A DNA stretch of 13,210 bases from Euperipatoides rowelli (lineage: Eukaryota > Onychophora > Udeonychophora > Euonychophora > Peripatopsidae), in assembly GCA_003024985.2 (NCBI GenBank), contig PXIH01S0008091.1; one strand, written 5' to 3'. Of the stretch, positions 1 to 7,904 are shown piece after piece. Each line of letters opens with the position of its first letter. Within the stretch, counting starts at the first letter, position 1. The notes below the pieces were generated by a model that was not told the DNA's origin, did not search any database, and saw only the letters and a program-made list of their open reading frames with translations. Both the position numbers and the translations under genes were made by a program.

Positions 1-425
1 TTATTTTATTATTGATTTTTGGATTTGTTTTATCTTACAAAAACCTTACATTTGTAAAATGTAATATATAGGCTACTGCAAATTTTTAAACTACAATAGC
101 TTTGTTTAATTTGACCACAGTCCAGGTGACAACTTTTGAATTTTCCATTGTAGTTAAAATTGCATCAGATGCATAGAAGAATGATCAAATGAAATAGATC
201 ACCTTTTTTTTTTTTTCAGTTGTACTGCTACACTTCAACTTCACTAAATCAGTTATAATTGTATGGAATTAAGTAATGATGTTCTTATTTCATAGTTTGC
301 AATTTAAAAAAAAATCTACTTAGATTGCAGTAATCTTAAAAAAAAAAAAAAACTAAAAAAAAAAGTTCAATTTTTAATTAATCACTTTAAAAATATTCCA
401 ATTCCAATAAAAAAAATTAAATTAC
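1..425 (-). other. PAK intron downstream of exon A (partial)
   Basis: This is the start of the intron that follows exon A and runs off the left edge. It is very AT-rich with several A and T runs (for example around 205-217 and 338-364). I looked for the CRIB-encoding exon on the minus strand and did not find it here. Nothing else is recognisable. Confidence 0.6.
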
Positions 426-517
426 CTTTCAACTGTTTTGGTTTCTTTTCCTTACGCTTATCTTCTGCATCCGGCTCTTTGGGTAATGGTTTCATATCAA
501 CTGGCATAGATATATCC
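426..517 (-). CDS. Pak: PAK exon A: second proline motif and lysine-rich linker
   Basis: This 92-nt exon starts after the acceptor TTTCAAATTCTTAG| at 518 and ends before the donor |GTAATT at 425. Its first base completes Arg32. The next 30 codons encode residues 33-62, beginning DISMPVDMKPLPKEPDAEDK and ending in a lysine-rich run to KQLK; one G is left over for the next exon. KPLPKEP (41-47) corresponds to the second N-terminal proline motif of group I PAKs (KPLPxxP in vertebrates, RPLPKEPD-like in flies). This motif is reported to bind SH3 adaptors such as GRB2. The basic run that follows matches the lysine-rich region just before the CRIB Rac/Cdc42-binding domain. The CRIB itself is not in this window, so the gene continues to the left. 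There is no internal stop or frame break. Phase and motif order agree with exons B and C, which is the main reason for confidence. Confidence 0.9.
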
Positions 518-1661
518 CTAAGAATTTGAAAGTGAATTTTTTAAATAATAAATAAATAAATAAACTTCAAGCAAATCAGTCAGTAGGCCTATAATATATT
601 AAAGATCAATTAATACTGTTCAGCAGCTGTTAATTACACACCATCAGTACAAGTATTTTTGCTTTCATTTACACAATAATCTAAAACTTACAGTATATGG
701 TCACATATAAGACATAACATCTAAATTTAAAAACAATTCATTACAGTAAGGGGAGTATGAATAAATTTTAATTTCTAGCAATAACATATAAAATAGGCAA
801 GCTATTTTTTTTATTTTATAAATATTAACTCTTAATAAATGCTTATTTGCATTTCATTAAATTATGCACTAGTGAATGACGGAATCATAAAGATCATTTA
901 TTTTGTTCCACGTCTGCTTGGACAAAGTTCTATGCTGGGCTTGACATGAGATTGGAATAAAGCTATCAGCAACCAATCATTAAACTCATTCAAAGTATGC
1001 AAGATAAAAGAAAAGAACCCCCAACAGCTCAAACGGAACTGAATCATTATTTTCCCCAATCAGATTAGGGTTTAATAATGGTTCAACCTGAATAAACGTT
1101 TTAAAATATAATATGGACTTATAAAATTTGTATACTACAACTTTGCAAAACATACAAATGTTCTATGAGAAATTGTCTGCTGTGCACAAATAGCCTAGGC
1201 TATCTGTTAATTCATTAGATGTTAGAGACACCAGACTTTCTGCATTAGGTCATTTACATTAGAAAGTATGTAAAGTAATTTGCTTGATAAGTTTGTAATC
1301 TGTTCGGACATATTTCATACAAATGGCAAGAAGAAAAAACTAGAAATTTGTTTTCAATAATACTGTATATAGAAAAGTTTAAAAAAAATAATAATAACTG
1401 TCACCTAAACATATTATAAGTTGATATATGTTTACATCATAGGCTAGAGTGTCAAATTTCAATTTTTGAAAAAATTTCTTTCATTTTTTTTCTTTATTTA
1501 TTTTAAAAATAGCTTGATTTAAAAAAAAAACATTGAGCCCCATGTTGTGAAAATTTAAAACAGGAAAATAATTTATATCCTTTTAATTTCTTTATTTAAC
1601 CTTTAAAAACAATAAGTATAATCATCATTAGGTGCGTTCTGAGTTTGAGGTTCACTCTCAT
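518..1661 (-). other. PAK intron B-A, unremarkable AT-rich part
   Basis: This AT-rich intronic DNA holds a short AATA/AAAT microsatellite (547-564), one TAGGCCTA (584-591) and an AGCCTAGGCT palindrome near 1192. I see no coding stretch, structured RNA or clear transposon end. Confidence 0.5.
547..564. repeat. AATA/AAAT microsatellite
   Basis: About four and a half copies of a tetranucleotide lie just upstream, on the minus strand, of the exon A acceptor. It is close enough that length changes could alter the distance from branch point to acceptor. Confidence 0.85.
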
Positions 1662-2143
1662 CTAGATTTCTTTCTTGACACTTCTTTTTAATATAGATAA
1701 TTTCCTGATGTTAGCCCAGTCCATAAGATCATCTAGCCATTCTGTTCTTGGCGGTGGTATTCTTTTTTACTTTTTGTTCATCCTTTAACTAGTGTTGTTA
1801 CCATTCTAATTCCTGCATATCATCTCAAAACATGCTCGGCATATTTTCATTTCCCCTTCCTTACGTCGTCAAAAAGCTATAAGCATTTCTCCATTTCTAC
1901 ACACTTCCTCATTTCTGATCAAATGTGTCCATTTTATTTTCAACATTCTTTTAGCACACATGATATCAATATAATTGAACTTCATTTTCACATCATTGTT
2001 AAGTCCAAGTCTCACATCTATTTAGGTAAGAAAACTGTTCAAATATAGCATTTTAATATTTTCAATTTTAAATGTTTATTGACGTCTCTTCTTGAAAGTT
2101 CTTTTTGTTTCTAAAATGCAGATTTTACCATTCTTATTCTTGT
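1662..2143 (-). pseudogene. Decayed LINE (non-LTR retrotransposon) ORF2 3' end
   Basis: Read on the minus strand, this region contains, in the right order, the typical words of the part of a LINE polyprotein that follows the reverse transcriptase. They are TRIRMVKSAF (2143 down), SRRDVNKHLKLKILKCYI, CETWT (2016..2002), then a 43-codon open run (2000..1872) with AKRMLKIKW and LIRNEEVCRNGEM. After these come KYAEHVLR and finally PPPRTEWLDDLMDW, ending at TAG 1664..1662. The usual family pattern is an (A)K-AF helix, YG-ETWTL, RRML-I-W, RNEEV-RR, K-GHVLR and GRPR--W-DDL, which I recognise from many arthropod LINEs. Stops follow MVKSAF and CYI, and the frame shifts near 2000, near 1871 and around 1755, so it is dead. 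I cannot assign a clade by eye. The upstream reverse transcriptase is not next to it, as expected for a 5'-truncated or fragmented copy lying in the intron in the same orientation as PAK. Confidence 0.82.
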
Positions 2144-2305
2144 TCAATAAAAGTAGGCTATGTGTAACCTATTGTATTAAATCTTTAACTTACATTTTAT
2201 TTTCTTTAGTTAAAAATAGTAAAAGGTAGGCTACAGTATCAGTCTAGGCTATGTTAAATTCTATAATTTTTTTTTTTAATTTAATTTTAAATAGTTCGAA
2301 AAAAG

Positions 2306-2446
2306 AATTTTGAACCGGTTCATTGCTGGAAAAACCAGTTTGAACTGAACCATTATTTCATAAAAATGGTGAACCTGAACCGAACCAAAATAAGTATTTC
2401 AGTGAACCCAAACCTGAACTAAACCATTAAAATTGGTTCAACTCCA
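2306..2446. repeat. GAACC/GGTTC-rich cluster
   Basis: About 140 bases hold many copies of GAACC or its near-variants (GAACT, AAACC), including GAACCGGTTC (2312-2321), TGAACTGAACC (2341-2351) and GAACCTGAACCGAACC (2371-2386). It also has GTGAACCC (2402-2409) and the reverse form TTGGTTCAA near 2433. This looks like a degenerate short-unit repeat, perhaps the end of a transposon. I do not recognise the family. It sits about 160 bases beyond the 5' end of the minus-strand LINE relic and may or may not belong to it. Confidence 0.6.
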
Positions 2447-2936
2447 TGGTTTATTTTAGTTCAATTTTGGCTAACTTGTTCTATTTCTTTGCAATAGAGA
2501 TTCATTTTGAATATTTTTATACATTAGGTTACCTGAATTTGTAAATAATGTTTTTCATTATCTTTTTTTTTTAAATTTAATTAACAGATCATTAAACGAA
2601 ACTGGCATTAACTGTAAATAATAGTTAAAATATAATTAATCTTGATGATTTTGGATTTGTCATGAATTTATCTTATGGTAATGAAAGTAAATAATGTAGG
2701 TTTTATTTTGATTAACGAAACACATATTTGATTTTAAACATTTTAATTTTGTATTTTTTCTATTAGTAAGCCTATTATCTAAGTTTGAAAATATGCCTCG
2801 ATTAATTTTTTAAAAATTTATATGCTAACTTGTGACAAATAAAATAAGAGTATAAAATAATAATCTTTCATATGCAGTATTTAATATTCAACTTTGTCTA
2901 ATTACACGAGAAAAACGAAAAAGACTTTAAAAGTGC
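2447..2936 (-). other. PAK intron B-A, plain AT-rich spacer
   Basis: This is very AT-rich DNA between the GAACC cluster and the left end of the 1.6-kb element. I see no gene, long repeat or structured element. Confidence 0.5.
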
Positions 2937-3135
2937 TGTAGGCTAGGGTTTGGTGGGGTAAAATAGTTATAAAATTGGCTTGTTTTGTATTCCTTCACAG
3001 TTTGTAAAAATATATTTGAGATATAGTTAATGTTAATATTGCAAATGGGGTATTCTCATCACATTTTAGAAGTTTTATTTTAACATTGATAGCAATAGTA
3101 GACCATAATACCAAGTTTTTTAAAACAAGGAAACC

Positions 3136-3195
3136 AACTATTTTACCCCATGGTGTAAGGTAAAATAAGTAGCCTACTATGGGGTAAAATAGGTA
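3136..3195. repeat. Left subterminal repeat cluster, alternating orientation
   Basis: Three copies of the TTTTACCCCA / TGGGGTAAAA word lie within 60 bases. The first is inverted (3136-3150, AACTATTTTACCCCA), followed by two direct copies: 3151-3170, TGGTGTAAGGTAAAATAAGT, and 3180-3195, TGGGGTAAAATAGGTA. The inverted copy can pair with the left terminus about 180 bases away or with its direct neighbours. Such subterminal arrays are typical transposase-binding sites in several DNA-transposon families; that role here is inference. Confidence 0.7.
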
Positions 3196-3199
3196 CATC

Positions 3200-3256
3200 G
3201 TTTTTAATATAAATTAAGAGAGTTCACACCTGTTTTTAATACAAATTAATAGAGTT
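3200..3256. repeat. Two-copy tandem repeat, 32-bp period
   Basis: A 25-base unit beginning GTTTTTAATA and ending AGAGTT occurs at 3200-3224 and again at 3232-3256 with two mismatches. It lies inside the 1.6-kb element, next to its subterminal cluster. Confidence 0.75.
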
Positions 3257-3696
3257 AAAAAGTTATTTTATTCAAAATATTCACAATAGCTACCGGTAAT
3301 CTTATCGTATTGGTCAGAAATACTCCTGGCCCAGAGAAGATAATTTTATACCCAGTATTACATATCAACACAACACTAGACAGTAAATAAACATTTCAAA
3401 TCTGTTTTCTTGATTTTTCTTCAGTCTTCATAGTTCTCTTGTTAGTCCTCTTCATTTACCGTATTTTGTCGATGGCTATCTTCTCTCCAGTTTTATCTTT
3501 TCTTGCCAGGTGACTTATCCTGCTTTTATCTTGTTCAAATATTGTAATATTTTTTTAACCGTAATTGAATTTTATTTCTGTGGCTTTAAATCTCCCTTTC
3601 TAATCGCACTGGTTTTTCCCTTTCAGGGTGGGTATCTGGATTTTTTTTGTTTCGGTCGTGTTGTTTTAATAAACTTCCATTTAAAAATACTCTGAA

Positions 3697-3707
3697 CCCC
3701 CCCCCCC
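3697..3707. repeat. C11 homopolymer
   Basis: There are eleven C in a row inside the pyrimidine-rich interior of the 1.6-kb element. It is a likely site of length variation. Confidence 0.9.
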
Positions 3708-4800
3708 TAAAGTATAGGCCTTAGCTTTTTCTCTCCAATCTTTTGGTGGGATTGGGACTGCCTTCAAATCTCTCTTTTAACAGTCAAACCATGTGAAGCT
3801 GTCTTCAAATCTTCTTGCATAGTGCTCTGAAACTTCATGATCAATGTACTAAACTCCTTGTACAAATTTCATTCATTTTTCTTGTTTGTTTTGTCCCTTT
3901 AATTTTCTTGTTTAACTGTGGTAATTTTGCTTGCCTATCTTGTTAAGGTTTTGTCTCTATAGCTTTACGTGGGCTCCCTCTTTGTCTTCTATTTTCTCCT
4001 TTTTGGTTGGGCATTTCTTATTTGCTTTATATTTATTTTTCAAAGCTGATTGTTAGGTTATTCGTGGAATTCCCATGATGCCCTCTTTGATTCATACAGT
4101 ACATGGCTCTAAACATATGTTTACCATATTTCACATGAGTTTTAGACCTAATAGGCCTATAGAACTATTTTACCCCACATACATTTTTCTTATATAAATT
4201 ATTGATTTTTTGTATAAGTAAATATTAATAATTAATAGGCTACTAAAAGCAGTATTCTACAAGTTTTAAAGGCATTTTTTACTTAACTCTAATTTTTATA
4301 AATAATTTTTTAGCACCTAAAACATGAAAACAGCATAAGATAGAACAAAATGATTGCCATGGACAGAAGCTCAGCAGAAATGTCTTAATTTATTAACAAA
4401 AATAATGCCATATAGCTGATAATCGAAAATAAATCAAAAAATAATTTTTAGAAACGGGATTAGGCCTAATTTTTTTTTTTAAAAGCTAAAGTGTAGGCTA
4501 CTTTACCCCACTTACTTATTTTACCCCACCTGAACCTACAATAAGCTTATATTGTTTAAAAAGCAGTAAGCTATTAAGAAAAACAAAAATATTTTACAAA
4601 AATTTTCAATGGAATTTTATTTAATTTTCTATCAGTTCGGTAATATTTTATTATTGATTTATATCAAGATTTTATGATGAATAAATGTTAGCCTAAATAC
4701 TGAATATTCGGTGGCCCACCTCTAATTATTTTTTATTCTTTATAACTTGAATGTGAGATTGATGGATTTAGAGAAGAAGGATAAATCTAAGAGGGAGTGA

Positions 4801-4915
4801 ATGAAGGAGATTGCAGATGACTTGGTAGTGCTTGCAGAAAATAAAGAAGAACTGCAGAATCTAGGCTAAATGATTTTGGTGCACAGCATGTAAAAAAAAA
4901 CAGACAATGAACTTA
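4801..4915 (+). pseudogene. LINE reverse-transcriptase fragment with the ADD catalytic motif
   Basis: The plus strand encodes IADDLVVLAENKEELQN at 4810-4860, which matches the catalytic box of non-LTR reverse transcriptases ([FY]ADD-L--L-E--EELQ). The two Asp of ADD are metal-binding residues in the palm. A stop (TAA 4867-4869) follows in this frame, but shifting one frame gives RLNDFGAQHVKKNRQ, the usual continuation (LQ-RL--F--). So a frame break lies at about 4860-4865, next to a CTAGGCTA word. Upstream, a TGA sits just before 4801 and the frame is not convincing. The fragment is far too short to work. It has the opposite orientation to the LINE relic at 1662-2143, so the two are separate insertions or were rearranged. 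Confidence 0.75.
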
Positions 4916-5616
4916 GGCTAAAATTTAGTTTGAATCAATTGAAGGTATTTTGAATTCACTAATTTAGATTTTTCTCATATCCTATTACTAAAGGCATTTT
5001 GTGGTTACCTCATATTTTTATTTACATGCAGATTGGTTAAACAAAGAGAAACAATTTTTACAAACTGGTGCCTCTGAAAAATATTATGTTTTCTTTTAGT
5101 TTGTATATTAAAACTTCAAGATAGTATGGTTTCTAAATACTTTGACAGTTAAATATTTCATTAGGCTAATAAAGAATGTAACAAGTGCTGCAATTAATCA
5201 ACAAGAGGTAAAAAAAAATGGAATATTAAATAATACAGAAATGTGGTAAAAACGGTATAGAAATTATCTTGGAAAAAATTTAGAAAAAAAATCCTAACAT
5301 TCATTTAATTAGGCCCTAGGAAGAAATTGATAAATAAATGCTAAATTTTTTTATACGTAGAATGATAGGCTAACAGTGAAAAAAATCAAAATTTATGTCT
5401 AAATTGTCAACTTGAAAATAAATTATCCAACCAGTTTTTTTTTTTTAATTCTATTTTTAAATAGGATAGCTGGTTATAATTTTCTCCCTTTTTCTATAAT
5501 CCTCTATCTCAAAATTCCAGCAGGCATTAGTCAAAATTAAATACAGCTACACAGAACATGCATAGTATCAGTTGGCAAAGTGACAAGCATGACCAATAAA
5601 TAGCTAGGAAGATTAC
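4916..5616 (-). other. PAK intron B-A, part next to the microexon donor
   Basis: This is AT-rich intron between the LINE fragment and exon B. It contains several A runs and TAGGCT words, but nothing else that I can support. Confidence 0.5.
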
Positions 5617-5649
5617 CTGGGCTGACGCATCTCTGAATGGAAGCTCATA
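5617..5649 (-). CDS. Pak: PAK exon B: 33-nt microexon, probable cassette
   Basis: This short exon lies between TTTTTTCTATCTTGTGCTGCTGTAG| (acceptor, ending at 5650) and |GTAATC (donor, from 5616). It starts with one base that completes the split codon from exon C (AG+T, Ser21). It then encodes MSFHSEMRQP and ends with two bases (AG) that join the first G of exon A as Arg32. It is therefore phase 2 at both ends and a multiple of three, so skipping it keeps the frame: exon C then joins exon A as ...LTSTR-DISM.... It lies between the two proline motifs, in a part of PAK that varies in length and sequence among animals. I have no transcript evidence, so inclusion or skipping is inferred from splice signals and phase alone. 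The 466-nt intron on its 5' side (5650-6115) shows nothing else that I recognise. Confidence 0.75.
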
Positions 5650-6115
5650 CTACAGCAGCACAAGATAGAAAAAACAAATCAATAGCTAAACAAATAATTT
5701 TACAAAAAAAAGTTCTGATAAATAATTCTGATCCATTAAAATAAAAAAGATGGGCAAATAAGTGGTTGAATATTCAGATCATGCAAAAGGGAAGAGATTA
5801 ATAAATGGCATACACTGATTTTATTTTAGTACTTAGGCCTACTTCATCAAATGATTTAAATTTATGAATTTATGCACCACAAATTAATCCCCTATAAACT
5901 TGATCTTAAAACATCTAGACAACATATAATCTATTTGAAAAATAATGGGAAATATCAGAAGGATAATCCAAAAGTTTTCATTTTTTTAAAGGGGAGTAGA
6001 TGAATAAGCCCTACAATAGATAGGCCAATAAGTTGTAGACTATCTATTATTCTTTCAGATAATCACAAAACGTTTTAAAAATTTTTATTTATATAGGCTA
6101 ATTAAACAAAAATAC

Positions 6116-6217
6116 CTAGTGCTGGTTAGGCGCACTGGAGGTGCAGGAGGTTTGTCATCTCCTTCAAAGTCAGACATCTTCAATACATTCGGACACAAGC
6201 CTTTCACTTGCCCAACT
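6116..6217 (-). CDS. Pak: PAK exon C: first coding exon with 40-nt 5' UTR (CDS 6177..6116)
   Basis: This is the first coding exon of a group I p21-activated kinase, a Ser/Thr kinase that acts downstream of Rac and Cdc42 on the actin cytoskeleton. The CDS runs from ATG at 6177 down to 6116: 20 codons (MSDFEGDDKPPAPPVRLTST) plus two bases, AG, of a split codon. Residues 9-16 (KPPAPPVR) match the conserved N-terminal PxxP site of group I PAKs, which in the family binds the second SH3 domain of NCK. An acidic opening followed by this site is the usual PAK start. The donor is AG|GTATTT. The acceptor at 6218 follows a long pyrimidine run (TTTTTTTTTTTGTTCCTGAACTAG); a second AG two bases on gives an alternative edge at 6215. 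The start context is good (A at -3). No in-frame stop lies between acceptor and ATG, so this start rests on family length and motif position. Only the N-terminus is in the window. Confidence 0.9.
6180..6188 (-). promoter_or_regulatory. Minimal upstream ORF (ATG TAT TGA) before the PAK start
   Basis: In the 5' UTR part of exon C, an ATG at 6188..6186 opens a two-codon reading frame that stops at TGA 6182..6180. Only two bases separate the stop from the main ATG at 6177. The uORF start has a poor context (C at -3), whereas the main start has A at -3, so most ribosomes could scan past it. A role in dampening translation is inference. Its presence in the mature mRNA depends on the acceptor at 6218 being used. 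Confidence 0.6.
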
Positions 6218-7879
6218 CTAGTTCAGGAACAAAAAAAAAAATCGTAAATATTAATTCTGTGTCTGTCAAAATAGACTAGTTTGCAATGATAAATATTATT
6301 TTAAAAACAAATATATAAAAGCAAAGTAGACTAGAATAAATGTGAAATAAAAAATAGTAGCCTAAATGGTCTTGAAAGATTCCTGAATAACTAACTAGGC
6401 CTAGATAATTTAATTTAGAATTCATTGATATTAGGCTTACTGTTGAATATTACTTACCGGTAATAAAAATATTTTTTTTTAAAACAGTAGCAGAGGACCA
6501 AGGACAATCCAATGTCTCTGTATCAAATATTTATATTTTTTTAAAAAAAAATTCATTGGCCAAGCAAATGTGTAGTTTCTGCACAGCACAAGGAGTGCAG
6601 TAGTAGGCTATGATATTTTCCATATTTTGTCAAGCTATATAGCCTAGTCTATTCTTTCAGTTTTAGGCTACCATGAGAAGTCTAACTGGTACTTTGGTGC
6701 CAAAATGTATACCATTGATAAATGGCACTAAACTATAATACCATGTACTAAGTTACAATATCTTGGCAATCTAATGTCAATAACCTTGAACAAACTAATG
6801 ACATAACAATATTGATTGAAACTGGTTGAATTGTGAGCTATTTTATGCAATACAGTTCTGTAGGTCTACACAATTTGAATGTATTTAGCATAACATCAAT
6901 TTATTTCATTAATTAATGCTCTATCTGGAAGTGAATATTATCTTCATTAAGGCCTACGGTAGGATATTAAAATCTTTTTTTTTTTTTTTTGCAAATTAAA
7001 AATTATAAAATTACTTTAGCCTATTAGTTTAAACTTTTGTTGGACTTTCAAATGTAAAATATAAATCAATTCAAATTTTCTTAATCCGCACATCATACCG
7101 GTATTAGGGACATAAATTTGATCCATTGTACTAAAACTTTGTCATGATAGCTTTAGTTTCACAAAAAGTTCAAGATTATCTAAAACCAACTAAGTTATTT
7201 ATTAATTTAAGCCACTAAAAAAAATATTGTTGTTTCTTCTATGTTTAGTCAAGGCTTTTTATTTTAAACAGTTAAATGACAAATAATTTTCTTGTGGTAA
7301 TAATTATGTTGAAAATGGTTAAAATTTTATTTAAAAAAAAAAGGAGCCTCTGACTGCCTGGTCATTATTTTTTAATGGTCTTATACTGTTGTATTTTTAT
7401 GAAAACACACATTGGTAATGATAATAGACCAGTTCTATTCTAGAATCTCATTAGTAACTTTATAATTTAATTTTTTCTCATATGTTTTCTCTGCTCTTAT
7501 TAGGCTAGGTACGGTAGCCTAGTACAAAAAAGTTTTAAAAATATAGCTCATGTTGTTTCTACAGTGAATTGGAGCTCCAGAGTTTGCTACACAGACAGCA
7601 AACTTCAGAGTTCCTTTTACTATAAATTTTCAAAAATTCATCACCAGGGCAGAGTACATAGGGAGTCAGAGTCTGAAATAGGATCAGTCAGATATGTCTA
7701 AGAAGGGCTTTCAAGTAAATCAAACATTATTGCACTAGGCTGAACACCTTACCATAAAGGCTGTACAGATTTTTCTACTCTATAGATTGTCATTCTAATT
7801 TTTAATACTTTATCAGTCACACATAAATATAGCCTAATAAAATTTCATTAATTTTATTTAACTTTAAAATTGCACCTCT
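6218..7879 (-). other. PAK 5' intron, first part
   Basis: This sequence is read as intron because exon C begins with an acceptor. It contains TACCGGTA at 6455-6462 and 7096-7103, TAGGCCTA at 6396-6403, and a small hairpin with an 8-bp stem (AGTTTGCT / AGCAAACT) near 7579-7602. The stretch 7561-7740 is less AT-rich than its surroundings but has no coding signature that I can see. I could not identify an untranslated exon. Confidence 0.5.
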
Positions 7880-7904
7880 CCCCCCCCCCCCCCCCCCCCC
7901 CCCC
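7880..7904. repeat. C25 homopolymer tract
   Basis: Twenty-five C in a row are preceded by CACCTCT and followed by ACCACA and a T run. A tract this long is striking in such AT-rich DNA. It is likely to vary in length, and the exact count may also be an assembly or sequencing error. The G-rich strand could form quadruplex-like structures. Confidence 0.9.

Larger units (their letters stand above)
2937..4540. mobile_element. Non-autonomous DNA-transposon-like element with GGTGGGGTAAAATA ends
   Basis: The left end (2952-2968, GGTGGGGTAAAATAGTT) and the right end read inversely (4530..4514, GGTGGGGTAAAATAAGT) match at 15 of 17 bases. Both are preceded by TGTAGG (2937-2942, and 4540..4535), so the inverted ends probably start there; the left copy has a few extra bases (CTAGGG). 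The 15-mer AACTATTTTACCCCA recurs inside at 3136-3150 and 4163-4177, exactly complementary to part of the left end. More copies lie at 3157-3170, 3180-3195 and near 4500-4510. The interior is pyrimidine-rich on the plus strand (about 3400-4080) and has no open frame longer than about 65 codons, so no working transposase is present. I see no clear target-site duplication. The inverted ends and subterminal repeats point to a class II element moved in trans, but I cannot name the superfamily. Confidence 0.65.

Noticed and set aside
2995-3198. 67-codon minus-strand open frame
   Set aside because: It covers the repeat cluster and AT-rich DNA at the left end of the 1.6-kb element. The protein is low-complexity and hydrophobic with no family signature.
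3510-3695. 61-codon plus-strand open frame
   Set aside because: It arises from the pyrimidine-rich interior of the transposon-like element (F, L and Y rich) and has no motif. The minus strand there is K/E rich with many stops, perhaps a dead coding remnant, but I could not support that.
6450-6462. Strong-looking minus-strand donor (CCG|GTAAGTAA)
   Set aside because: The sequence upstream on the minus strand is an A/T run with no exon character, and the site is explained by the TACCGGTA word.
7561-7740. Less AT-rich stretch as a possible exon
   Set aside because: There are stops in all frames I tried and no paired acceptor and donor. Only a small 8-bp hairpin is visible.
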